This document shows positions 22,252 to 31,996 of a stretch of DNA of 64,000 nucleotides, piece after piece. Under the pieces are notes generated by a model that saw only the letters and a list, made by a program, of their open reading frames with translations, searched no databases and had not been told where the DNA came from. Source of the DNA: Melieria omissa (Eukaryota; Arthropoda; Insecta; Diptera; Ulidiidae); assembly GCA_963971225.1 (NCBI GenBank), contig OZ020267.1, positions 93,237,648 to 93,301,647 on the forward strand. The letters are read 5' to 3'. Made by a program: the position numbers and the translations under genes. How positions within the stretch are numbered: position 1 is the first letter of the stretch; each line of letters begins with the position of its first letter.

Positions 22252-22606
22252 TTCGTAATAAAGTGAATTTGGTGTCACTAAATGCCTACTGAATTTCAAC
22301 TGAAGCAGTTCTTAGTAGGGGAGAGCATAAAAAGGATATGTAAAATAAAGAACTTATCTATTTACGAATTTAAAGAGTGGAACCCGCGAAGAAAATTTTC
22401 TTTACACCAGATGCGTATTCTGTATATTGTTTGTTCTGTGGCAATAGTCACCGAAAGTACTCTCCAGTCTTATCTATTTACTCTTTAAATTCGTAAATAG
22501 ATAAGTTCTTTATTTTACATATCCCTTTTATGCTCTCCCCTACTAAGAACTGCTTCAGTTGAAATTCGGTAGGCATTTAGTGACACCAAATTCACTTTAT
22601 TACGAA
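22252..22606. repeat. Foldback: 127-bp near-perfect inverted repeat with 101-bp loop
   Basis: The arms 22252-22378 and 22480-22606 are reverse complements with only about two mismatches. The loop (22380-22467) carries the terminus and adjoining flank of the P-like element, reverse complementary to 22977-23063. A small open frame across it (22282-22488) is a by-product of the arms. Confidence 0.8.
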
Positions 22607-22961
22607 CTCCCACTTTATTACGAACTTCACTGGACTACTCCCACTATTCAAAATATCTTTCGTCCTTATAAAATTTCTTGCATCAATATCATTTATAATC
22701 AAAATCATTAAAAAGATCGATTTTTCGTCATGCCTTTTATTTTTATTTGGAAATTTGTACTTGTAAACTGTTTTTTTAGATACATAAGAGGTGAACCAGA
22801 AAAAAATTAGAATTTTTAAGGATACATTAAAAAAAGTAATAGTCTGATTTTACTTAAATAAACTGCAGTTTATTATACATTTCTTAAACTCGAATTTACA
22901 AAAAAATTTCATGAAATATAATTAGTGGTTGCAACATTTTTTTATATTTTTCTTAGCGGTC

Positions 22962-23927
22962 TTAGTTAGAGACTGGAGAGTACTTTCGGTGACTATTGCC
23001 ACAGAACAAACAATATACAGAATACGCATCTGGTGTAAAGAAAATTTTCTTCGCGGATTCCAGCGGTAGGACCCGTTTGTGGATGCGGGGGAAGCAGTAA
23101 AGGGGATGAGAACGCACAGAGCGCGAGAGCGTAAAAAGAGAAGATGTGAGAGCGCAAAATGAAATGTTCGGAGAGCAAACAGATAAAAGTATTAATCGCA
23201 TGCCGGTGTACCAAACAGTAACGCACCATATATGTATGTGGTTGTTGTTGTTGGCCAACAAAGCGATGTGCCAACATAACCCAAAAAAATATCTTAAAGA
23301 TGCTAAATCTATGGTAAATTCGGAACAGTTCTCAAAACTATCATTTAGTATGAAATCGGCAAGGATGGCTGTATTATTATCCACTTCAAAATCATCGGTT
23401 TGACTAGTTTCTTCGCTATGTTCAGGAGCTGAGTCGGGATTTAATACGATATTAGAAAGCGTTTCAAACGTAGTATCATTTAGTTCTTCACAATTGCTGT
23501 GGGAACTTAATTGCACAATTTTTGCGGCCATTAAGCGTGCTAATATATTATTAATATCAGCCACTGATGGATTTATATTATTTCCACCTTTTTGTCTTAG
23601 TATAGAAAACATATTTTCAAGTTTGTCTTGGTTTAATGTCCTTGTCATCAAAAAAAAAATGTCGGATTTTTTCTCAAACAGCTCGTCTACTAATAGCAAA
23701 ACAGCTTTTAGAGTAAGTTTCATCCCATAAAAAAAAAATACTTTTTTCTTTTTGTCAACAAATGAGATATCATCCAGGTATTTAAGGAAGAACTTTATAT
23801 ACTCATGTGATAAACTGTTGAGTTGAATCGCAGATCTGTAGAAATTTTTGGAATATAACGATCCACTGTTTAGGCAATCAAATATTTTGTCAATATTTTC
23901 TATAAAGCTGGCCGTAGATAGAGCCAA
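22962..23927 (-). pseudogene. P-type transposase C-terminus
   Basis: The open frame includes the conserved end of P/THAP9 transposases: FFLKYLDDISF, GMKLTLKAVLLLVDELF, and the hallmark LNQDKLENMFSILRQKGGNN. Residues after about 23260 read into non-transposase sequence and through the terminal inverted repeat, so the frame overruns the gene. It is separated from the THAP block by a deletion of the catalytic core and a frame change at about 23930-23950. Confidence 0.75.
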
Positions 23928-23950
23928 TTCTTTAGAGCAACTTTTGAAAC

Positions 23951-24532
23951 CTACAGTTTCAGCAGTTGTCCTAATAGAAGCTTACAAAATACTTTTGATT
24001 CTTTGCTCACGTTATTATAAGAGTCGATACGTTGGAGTACTTCTGACTTTTTTGGTAATTTCTTCTGGTTTTTTATGTTTCTGTATTTTGCCAAAATGTT
24101 GTAATATTTCTTCCTGTAAAAATTTACGGATTTAGCATATGATGAGTAATTATTGCAATGCCCATCTACGGACTCACTTTTTCGTCTCTTTCTAGTTGAA
24201 CAATCGGGCTCTGAAAACTCATAAGTTTCTTCAACATTTTCCAAATTAAATACAGGAACTGCTCCAGATTTTAAATATTTTTTCCCAATGTCAGAACTTG
24301 AGAAGTGATTAACGCATATAAATAATGGTTTGCTGTATTCTTTAGTTTTAATGCTACATTTTTCTCGCCAAATTTGGCCCATAGCTGAGTCATAGGGCGG
24401 AAATTTAAACATCTTAAGTTGTTCATCATCCCGTCGGCAACATGTTATGCAGCATTGAAGCCCTGACTTTATTAAATTTTTACCCACCCGGGGTAATAAA
24501 TTTTTACACGGAGCAGGATCAATTTTTCGCAT
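23951..24532 (-). pseudogene. P-type transposase N-terminus with THAP domain
   Basis: 193-residue open frame. A THAP (C2CH) zinc finger is readable: Cys28 and Cys32, the invariant-type Trp55, then C-V-N-H-F at 73-77, and AVP at 91-93. A basic, coiled-coil-prone stretch follows (FYRKKYYNILAKYRNIKNQ), as in P transposases. THAP domains give P transposase and THAP9 their sequence-specific DNA binding. The frame stops just before the part that should carry the RNase H-like catalytic and GTP-binding regions. What remains could at most make a DNA-binding fragment, which in P elements can act as a repressor (inference). Confidence 0.8.
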
Positions 24533-24887
24533 ACTAGTAAAGTCAGTGAATATGCCAAATGAAAAGTAATATAATAACCAAGGAAAGGATCAACTAACTA
24601 ATTTGGATCAACCACGTCAAAACAATTGCAAAAAATTCAAAATTGGAATCAACCACTTCAAAATTTATACAAATAATTTTACTTGGAACTAGCCTCGTAA
24701 AAATATTTGTAAAAATTTTTATTTTGGATCAACCACGTCTAAATATTTGCAAAATTTAATATCAATTAATCTAAGCGCAGCATGAAAAGAAAAACGACCA
24801 TTCAGCTCGAAGATTCGATTGATTATGACAAGAAACAAATTTGCCGGTACCTGCTCGCTCTGCGCTTGCTTTTTTACAAACAAGAAC

Positions 24888-25357
24888 CATGGCACAATAA
24901 ACAAGGTAGTGGCAGGAAGGAGCGAATTTTATTTTTTTTCTCGTCAGAGTTCGGTAGGTTGTCAGAAATTTGTGTCTGCTTTGTTTACATTCGGCGAACA
25001 GCATGGTCACTCAACTCTTTTTCTGTGAAATTTTAAGCATGTTTGCAATGACGAAAGGATATTATTTTTCCAATTTTCGTTAACTTTTATGAATTAACGC
25101 AAAATCGGCGAACTAGCACTTAGCACTTTTGCCCCTAATTGTAAAACAACAGATTAAAACAAAGACGCTATGTACTTTTGCTGTTAATTGGTGTATTTTT
25201 ACGTTCTCGAATAGACCAAGTGATCTATTCGATGCTGGCAATACTGTTGGCAAGAGAACCGTCCGTCCGATTTGACAATGAACCGAACAAAAACACTAAC
25301 AAAATACACGTGAATTTTTTCGCTCCTTCCTGCCACTACCTTGTTTATTGTGCCATG
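24888..25357. mobile_element. P-like MITE, CATGG family, variant D
   Basis: Near-perfect inverted ends of about 40 bp begin CATGGCACAATAAACAAGG, the same outer 20 bases as copy A, but continue TAGTGGCAGGAAGGAGCGAA and have an unrelated interior. It is flanked by AACAAGAAC (24879-24887, 25358-25366), an 8-9 bp duplication. 470 bp. It interrupts the P-superfamily element. Confidence 0.85.
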
Positions 25358-25778
25358 AACAAGAACAAGAAGCGGACAGGCAAAATTTGCATAGGAAAAA
25401 GTGACTGAGCGATCGCTTTGCCAAAACAAGCACCATTTCCACCAAGCTGGCTAGCTGCGGAAAACAACAACATTGCGTGTTGTTGTCGAAATGAGAATAA
25501 AGCAACAATCAATCGAATGAATGCGGGAATGCAAGAGAGCATCGCAAAGCAGCTCTCCGCTCGCTTGCGCTTACTCTCTCGGTTCAATATACATTTTCCT
25601 CATTTTTGCTGCTTCCCGCCCGCGTCTGAAATGAAATCGCAAAATTATTTCAGATGCGTCTTCTGTATACTGTTTATTCTGTGCTATCAAAGTCTCAGTC
25701 TGAGAGCGAAGCCTAGTGGTTGTGTTTTTTCGAGCTCGCAGTGAAAAGTCAATTTGAACTTCTTGAACTTCTTCTATA

Positions 25779-26900
25779 ATGCCGTGCGTGTGCGGGCAGA
25801 AAGTTGACCGTGCGCGTTCAAAAGTCAAGTGTTTCAAGTGCAATGAATTGTTTCACCTTGACTGTGTGGGCATTTTGCCAGTGGATCTGGAGTTCCTGAA
25901 CAAATCGAATAAGCCTTTTTATTGCAAAACCTGTGCATTTGCCCGCCGTCAGTCTATTCGGTCACCTCCCCCATCCGCGGATGCAGTACAACAAAATGCT
26001 AATGACGATAAACAACAGTTATCACTGCTGACGCTTTACAATGAAATTGTTGCTGTGAGAGCTGATAATGCTCGTGCCTTTGCCATAATCTGCGCTCTTC
26101 AAGAGGAGAAAAAGCTCCTCCGCCAGAATACTGAGCTTTTGCTTGCTGAACTACGCTCTCTCCATGACAAATTTCCTGAGGTTGTCTCGTCCGTTTCTAC
26201 GCTTGCTGGTGAAGTTAAAGACCTGAGTGGGGCTGTCTCTGCCTATGTCCACAACAAAGGTGGTGCTTCAAATGCCAGTGTGGCCTCAAAAGCTACTCAA
26301 ACCGAATCTGCGTATGCTGTTCCTGCTGCTGCCTCTTTGCCTCAAATTGTCACTGAGGCTGGTGCTACTGTTGCTTCGTATGCTGCTATAACCGCTACAA
26401 CTGTTCCGATCCCCGCTGATGCTGCTGCTACGGCTGCTTCGTACGCTGCTGTCACATCGAATGCTCTAGCTGCTGCGCCGCCTTCGTCTGCTGCTGCTGC
26501 TAATTCGGCGCCTGTTACTGTGACGCCTGCGGGAGACGGCGGTGGTACCAGACGGGCAAAGCCAAGGACTGTGATAGTCGGCTCGAACGAGAACTCAGGT
26601 CTTGAGGTAGCTCATGGTAAAAAGTGGCTCCACCTATCGTCGTTCCAGCCCTCGGTTTCGGAGTCGAATCTATTAGATTACATCGCCAACAGAATTGGCG
26701 TTGAAAAGAAACACTTCGCGTGCTTCAAGCTCATCAAAAAAGATGTTTCTTTAGAATCGCTCAAGCGTGTTAATTTTAAGCTTAGTGTGACTGCATCACT
26801 ATATGAAAAACTTTTAAATCCGTCTGTATGGCCAGCGGAAGTCAAAGTACGCCCGTTTCAGTTTTTCCCAAAACCTGCCTTGCTGCCAACAAAAGGTTAG
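25779..26900 (+). CDS. LINE ORF1 with PHD-type zinc finger
   Basis: 373 residues. The N-terminus has a PHD-like Cys/His pattern: C-V-C-G at 3-6, KCFKC, HLDC, CKTC. PHD fingers are known from ORF1 of CR1-like elements. A Leu-rich, coiled-coil-prone part follows (about 75-140), then an Ala/Pro-rich low-complexity stretch (about 165-245). A basic C-terminal domain comes last (KKWLHLSSFQPSVSESNLLD, FACFKLIKKD, WPAEVKVRPFQF), as seen in ORF1 proteins that bind RNA. Its last 73 nt overlap ORF2 in another frame, so ORF2 is probably reached by reinitiation. Function in nucleic-acid binding is inferred from family knowledge. Confidence 0.8.
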   Translation: MPCVCGQKVDRARSKVKCFKCNELFHLDCVGILPVDLEFLNKSNKPFYCKTCAFARRQSIRSPPPSADAVQQNANDDKQQLSLLTLYNEIVAVRADNARAFAIICALQEEKKLLRQNTELLLAELRSLHDKFPEVVSSVSTLAGEVKDLSGAVSAYVHNKGGASNASVASKATQTESAYAVPAAASLPQIVTEAGATVASYAAITATTVPIPADAAATAASYAAVTSNALAAAPPSSAAAANSAPVTVTPAGDGGGTRRAKPRTVIVGSNENSGLEVAHGKKWLHLSSFQPSVSESNLLDYIANRIGVEKKHFACFKLIKKDVSLESLKRVNFKLSVTASLYEKLLNPSVWPAEVKVRPFQFFPKPALLPTKG

Positions 26901-29779
26901 TGTCTGCTCCTGTGGTTCCTGCTAATAATCGTCTGAAAATCTACATGCAAAATATTTCTGGGCTCAGAACTAAGTCACAGATTTTGCGTTTATTTAGTTC
27001 GCATCTTGATTACGACATTATAGTCATCATTGAGACTTGGCTGAATGAAAACTTCTTCAGTAATGAGTATTTTGACTCCAATCTCTACAACGTCTTTCGT
27101 AAAGATAGGGATTTTAATCTAACTGGCTGTGCTAGGGGCGGCGGTGTTCTTATTGCTGTGCAAAGTAAGCATCAGGCTTCTGTGGTTGCACTTAAGAATC
27201 AGGATGCGCTTCTTGATCAACTTTGTGTCTACATTAGGGGTACCTCTGACTCCCTCTTTGTTTGTGCTTCATACATTCCGCCTAACAGTAGCCACAACCT
27301 CTACACTGCCCATGTTGACAATGTCACATCACTAGCTCAGAACAATGCAAGGGGTGATCATCTTTGCGTGCTTGGCGACTTTAACCTTTGTAATATTAAT
27401 TGGTCACGCACTATTTCCAAAGCTGCTCTTATTGCCTGTGATGTCAATAGTATCAACGAAATTTATCTAGTTGATAGTTTCTTAAGCATAGATCTCATGC
27501 AAATTAATTGCTTTCCAAATAAACTTGGTCGTACTTTAGATTTAATATTCTTAAGTAACACTGTAAATTTTTCTTTACTTGAATGTACTTTTCCCATTAG
27601 TAAACCTGATATGCATCATGTACCTCTTGTGCTTGATCTGGAGTTTTATACATTTTATAAAATTAGTAATATCAATTCAAATTCTTTCTTTAATTTTAAG
27701 TTATGCGATTTTTTGAAATTGAATGATCTTTTGATGAACATTAATTGGGACATTTTGTTTCTTCATCTTGATGTTGTTAAGTGTTTTCAGATCTTTAGGA
27801 CTACTGTGGTAGACATCTGCAAAAGTATTTGCCCTGTTACAACGAAAAAGCAATATAAAGTGCCCTGGCACAATGCTGCTTTGTTGAAGCTTCGCAATAA
27901 GAGAAACAAATATCATCGGAAATTCAAGAAAAGCAACAATTCGGATTATTACAACTTGTATAAAAAATATTCTAAGAAATTCCTATGTATGGATAAATTC
28001 CTGCATAGAAATTATATCCTAAGCTATGAGTCCAACATAAAATCTAACCCGAAAGCATTTTGGCATTTTGTTAACTCGAAAAAATCCTGCTGCAGTGTTC
28101 CCTCGGCACTTTTCCTTGACGACAAAGCTGCCAATACTCCTGCCGATGCAGCTAATCTGTTTGCGACGTTTTTTAAGTCCAATTTCACAGCTGAATTTAG
28201 TTGCGATGATAATGTCTCGTTCAATATACAACAATCTCTCGATTTCGGCAAGCTTGAGTTGTCTTCTCAAGATGTACTCGATGGCATTGCTCGACTTAAG
28301 TCCTCCCTACAAACGGATGTTGATGGCCTTTCTGCAGCCTTGTATAAGAAGTGTGACTCTCTAGTGTACCCATTAATGGTCATCTTCAACAAATCTCTTT
28401 CATCAGGTACTTTTATTGATGCTTGGAAACTGGCTTTTATCTCTCCAATCTTCAAGAGTGGTAACAGAAATGACATTAGCAACTATAGACCTATTTCAAA
28501 ACTCTCTGCAACATCAAAACTTTTTGAATGCATCATCCAAGCTAAATTATTTTTTTCTGTAAAGAATATAATTTGTCCGGAGCAGCATGGCTTCATTCCA
28601 GGTCGCTCAACTGTGTCGAATCTAGCTGTTTTCTCGGATGATTGCATCTCTGCTTTTCATTCAGGTATACAGGTTGACACTGTTTATACTGATTTCTCTA
28701 AGGCTTTTGATAGGGTCTCTCATGCTATACTGCTTAATAAATTAGCGTGTATAGGTTTCCACTCAGCTTTTCTGAGTTGGATTTCATCTTACCTACACAA
28801 TCGTAGTTGCGTGGTTGTTGTTGACAATGTTAGGTCGGTTTCTTTCGTGGCATGCTCAGGGGTACCCCAAGGCAACATCCTGGGCCCACTGCTTTTTGAT
28901 TTATTCATTAATGATATCTGCACATGCTTCTCGACAGCAAAGTTTCTGCTTTATGCGGATGACCTAAAGATTTATTCTCTGATCAGAGACTCCCACGATT
29001 CTCAACTACTGCAGATCGATATTGATAATGTCAGCAATTGGTGTATCAAAAATCGGTTATCACTGAATATCAACAAGTGTTTTCATGTTACCTTTTCTAA
29101 ACGTTGCAAAGTCATTGACACTTCTTATCACATTTCCATGACACGCCTGTTGCATGTTGATGAAATTAAAGATTTGGGCGTAATCTTTGACTCGAAGTTC
29201 TCGTTCGCTAATCATATTAATTTTGTCATCTCTAAGTCTTATGCCATGCTTGCTTTTGTGAGGCGTCATAGCTCGGATTTCACCGACCCGTATACGCTGA
29301 AGATTTTGTATATGGCGCTTGTTCGTTCCAGGCTTGAATATGCGTCCTTCATCTGGTCTCCATATTTTGCGTGCCATGGCGCTAGGATTGAGAGGATCCA
29401 AAAAGTTTTCCTACGCTTTGCATTACGTATCTTACGCTTTACAGATCCTATGCCTAGCTACGAATCGCGATGCCTATTGATTAACTTAAAATCCTTGCAG
29501 AGTAGGAGAACAATCCTGTCTTTGTCCTTCATCTTTGATGTACTCCGGGGTATGGTGGATTGTCCCACACTCCTAGAGAGGATTTTTCTGAATATTCCAG
29601 CTAGATCTCTTCGTTGCTCAGAGCTCTTCCATGTTGGTATTTTGAGGGCTCTGTATGCGCGAAATGCACCTATCACCAGGGCCTTAATTGAGTTCAATAG
29701 AATCTCCAAAATTGTTGACATTGATTTTTCAATTTTAAAAATTCGTTTCATTTATTCGTTAAATCTTGTTTATAAGTAG
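26828..29779 (+). CDS. LINE ORF2: endonuclease and reverse transcriptase
   Basis: 983 residues, no stops. The APE-type endonuclease occupies about 36-270: QNISG, catalytic Glu69 in IIETWLN, GDFNL at 183-187, RTLDLIFLS, and an H-rich end motif (PDMHHVPLVL) where many relatives have SDH. The reverse transcriptase occupies about 490-760: PIFKSGNRNDISNYRPIS, GFIPGRSTVSNL, TDFSKAFDRVSH, SGVPQGNILGPLLF, and the active-site YADD at 709-712. No RNase H domain follows, as expected for CR1-type elements. It nicks the target and copies the element's RNA at the nick. The ATG at 26828 is upstream of all conserved motifs. Confidence 0.88.
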   Translation: MASGSQSTPVSVFPKTCLAANKRLVSAPVVPANNRLKIYMQNISGLRTKSQILRLFSSHLDYDIIVIIETWLNENFFSNEYFDSNLYNVFRKDRDFNLTGCARGGGVLIAVQSKHQASVVALKNQDALLDQLCVYIRGTSDSLFVCASYIPPNSSHNLYTAHVDNVTSLAQNNARGDHLCVLGDFNLCNINWSRTISKAALIACDVNSINEIYLVDSFLSIDLMQINCFPNKLGRTLDLIFLSNTVNFSLLECTFPISKPDMHHVPLVLDLEFYTFYKISNINSNSFFNFKLCDFLKLNDLLMNINWDILFLHLDVVKCFQIFRTTVVDICKSICPVTTKKQYKVPWHNAALLKLRNKRNKYHRKFKKSNNSDYYNLYKKYSKKFLCMDKFLHRNYILSYESNIKSNPKAFWHFVNSKKSCCSVPSALFLDDKAANTPADAANLFATFFKSNFTAEFSCDDNVSFNIQQSLDFGKLELSSQDVLDGIARLKSSLQTDVDGLSAALYKKCDSLVYPLMVIFNKSLSSGTFIDAWKLAFISPIFKSGNRNDISNYRPISKLSATSKLFECIIQAKLFFSVKNIICPEQHGFIPGRSTVSNLAVFSDDCISAFHSGIQVDTVYTDFSKAFDRVSHAILLNKLACIGFHSAFLSWISSYLHNRSCVVVVDNVRSVSFVACSGVPQGNILGPLLFDLFINDICTCFSTAKFLLYADDLKIYSLIRDSHDSQLLQIDIDNVSNWCIKNRLSLNINKCFHVTFSKRCKVIDTSYHISMTRLLHVDEIKDLGVIFDSKFSFANHINFVISKSYAMLAFVRRHSSDFTDPYTLKILYMALVRSRLEYASFIWSPYFACHGARIERIQKVFLRFALRILRFTDPMPSYESRCLLINLKSLQSRRTILSLSFIFDVLRGMVDCPTLLERIFLNIPARSLRCSELFHVGILRALYARNAPITRALIEFNRISKIVDIDFSILKIRFIYSLNLVYK

Positions 29780-29929
29780 CTTCATGTGTTCAACTTAGCC
29801 TATAAGAATTTTTATTGTATTCATTGGCTAATCAATACTAAATAAATAAATAAATAAATAAATAACATAGGCTTGCTTTCATCGATTTCGGAACTGTACA
29901 TCATTTTTACAAACTTTCTTTGTTTTTCT

Positions 29930-30780
29930 TAGAGTTTGCTTCATTACAGCCCAATCTTTCAATAGGCCGAATTTCCAGGCAGTTGGGACGATTTGCCTCT
30001 TTTGGGACCACCGTGACACAATTTCCTTCATACCATTCCATAGTTGACCTGGAGTAGTGACTTGTCGCTGGGTCTGGCAAAAACAAAACTGTTCCTTTGT
30101 GCTATTTAATAAATGGTAGAAGGCGTTTTTGCATACATTCTTTTATATCAATTCTAGAGTTTATTGTTCCTGTCGTAATGAACGCCTTGCTCCGTAGACC
30201 ACAGGTGCAAATAGCTTGCCAATCCATGAAGCGTTTTGGAAATTTGGTGTATTTCACTTCGGAGTACTTTCTTTGTGTTCCATTCTTATTGTTTTGAGTG
30301 AAATAGGCATTCCCAGGCAACGGCTTGAAGTCCACCTAAGAGTAGGTTTCATCATCGAGAATCACGCAATCGAACTTGGTTACGTAATCGTCATACAGTT
30401 TTCGAGCCCGCGTCTTCCCTATTTTTTCGTTTGCTTCCGACCGGTCAGGTACTTTCTGCTGTTCGTAGGTCCTTAACCCTTGACTTCGCTTATATAGCAT
30501 CTCAGTTGATTGTGATGTGCCTGATGCAGCTGTAATATCTCAAGTCGCCCTCGTGGGTTTATTCCGATATGTGCTAACAAGCCTCTTCAGCACTTCTGGG
30601 TTATTGGACCCTTTTTTCTGCTGATTCTTCGGCTCTGTAGATGGAGTTACCCACGTTGTAGTTGTTTATAACATTATAAACCGTCACTACGCTCGCTTTG
30701 CTTTCCCTGCAATGCTTAGTCTAGACTTCGTCTTATCAGTCAAGCAAATGTCCAGTATTAATTTGCGGCCGCGCTTTTGC
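29930..30780 (-). pseudogene. Mariner-type transposase remnant
   Basis: Broken frames on the minus strand read: CVILDDETY (first catalytic Asp); VDFKPLPGNAYFT; KFPKRFMDWQAICTCGLRSK; IKECMQKRLLPFI; and finally the RPIE-type end in the region of 29940-30060 (LLKDWAVMKQTL). At least one stop, just before VDFKPLPG, and two frame changes disrupt it. It is the coding part of the element whose ends lie near 22786 and 30945. Confidence 0.65.
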
Positions 30781-31015
30781 GGGCTGGAAATGTTGACTAA
30801 AGTAGATCCAAGATGCCATTGAGTAATATAGCAAGAAACTGCAATAATTATAGATACTTTCACTCCCAAATACCAGCCTCCTAACTCTTGGCATTTTCGA
30901 ATGCTGGATGCGTAAAAATTCTAAATTTTTTCTGGTTCACCTCTTATATGTGTTTGGCATTATGTAGAAAGAACCCAAGGGAAAATAATTAAAAATTGAT
31001 AAAAAGATAATCTTA

Positions 31016-31851
31016 TAGCCTATTTCCACTGAGCGCTTAAATGCATTTAAGGACTCTGTTAAGTTTGACAACTGTCAAGCGTTTCCACCGAAACTGAGTT
31101 AACTCCAAAAGCTTGTTTTTGTTGACATTTTCATTTGGAAAAATCAAACTCTGCATTTATTTCTGGGCAGCCCCAGCTATACCCATCGCCGCCATCTCCT
31201 TCTATACGTATGTGTGGTTTCTTGTAGCCTCTCTACTACATGAAAACCACTCCGCTTTCCTTCTCAACAGTCTAAGAATGTCTGCGTTTTCATATTTGTG
31301 AAAATTTATCAATTTATTTATTTTTTTATCAATTTATTTATCATTTGTCAATGTCTATTTCATTTGTGAAAGTTGTCGGCTGTTTGATATCAGAGCTGTC
31401 TGAATTTGTAATGTCAAGAGGGTTCATGGAAAATTTCCTTTTTTTATTTGCTATTTCAGCATTTATTATTTACAAATAATAGAAGTATTCACTTCGTTTA
31501 TGACAGACGATTTGTATTTATGCTGAAAATGCCGGTAAAAGCAGTTCTTTTGGGAAAAAATTAACCACACCGAACGCAATTCAAATCCCTTCCCTCGTTT
31601 GTGTTCGTACGGCTTTTGCAGCCCCTGAAAGCATGCTATCAAAATTTGTACATTTGTGAATATTGCTCCCGCTTTTAACATAAAATTTTCTGTTAGACGT
31701 CTGTAAATGGCAAAACTGAGTTAACTCAGTTTTGAAAGTGAGTTCACGCACTTTGATACAAAAACAATTGTATGGGAATTTGAGCATTTAAATGCGATGT
31801 CAAACTGCAGTTAAGCGTAAACTGCAGTTAAGGCCCAGTGGAAATAGGCTA
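31016..31851. mobile_element. PIF/Harbinger-like MITE (TTA flanks)
   Basis: Inverted ends TAGCCTATTTCCACTG / CAGTGGAAATAGGCTA, with TTA on both sides (31013-31015, 31852-31854). A 3-bp TTA duplication is the mark of PIF/Harbinger elements. Subterminal repeats around CTTAA.TGCA/CTGCAGTTAAG are present. 836 bp with no transposase. Confidence 0.7.
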
Positions 31852-31996
31852 TTACTATATATTTCCAAAAGTTACAAAAAATTTCGTGAAATTTGAGAAA
31901 CTGTTCGAAGAGCACATTCGTCTTTTCAAAAAGCTATCTAAAATTTTCACAAAACCAGAATTTTCTGCTTTGTTGCTGCGATCTAAGCTGCGATCT

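Larger units (their letters stand above)
23000..25683 (-). mobile_element. P-superfamily transposon, internally deleted
   Basis: The 33-bp inverted ends at 23000-23032 and 25651-25683 begin CACAGAA and end ACGCATCTG or its near match, with 30 of 33 bases identical. Inside, on the minus strand, lie a THAP-domain gene start (24532-23951) and the C-terminal part of a P-type transposase (23927 to about 23260), with the catalytic middle missing. A CATGG MITE (24888-25357) sits between the promoter-side terminus and the THAP gene. No clear target duplication was found: left flank CTATTGC, right flank CTATCAA. Confidence 0.75.
25690..29864 (+). mobile_element. CR1-type LINE, apparently full-length with two intact ORFs
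   Basis: A short 5' leader (about 25690-25778) is followed by ORF1 (25779-26900), ORF2 (26828-29779) and an 85-bp 3' region ending in an AAAT microsatellite (29838-29864). The order PHD finger, then endonuclease and reverse transcriptase without RNase H, and a microsatellite rather than poly-A tail, point to the CR1/Jockey group. Both frames are uninterrupted, so the insertion is probably young. The 5' border is approximate and no target duplication was found. Confidence 0.8.
22786..30945 (-). mobile_element. Mariner-type element split by P-like and LINE insertions
   Basis: Matching inverted ends lie 8 kb apart: ATAAGAGGTGAACCAGAAAA near 22786, and the same sequence inverted near 30922-30945. 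The transposase (minus strand) occupies about 30780-29930. The 3' part of the element continues at 22960-22786. Everything between about 22970 and 29870 (P-like element, MITE, CR1-type LINE) is inserted sequence. Exact limits are uncertain by a few bases because the TA flanks are ambiguous. Confidence 0.55.

Noticed and set aside
22282..22488. 68-codon frame as a gene
   Set aside because: It spans both arms and the loop of the hairpin; its sequence is imposed by the repeat.
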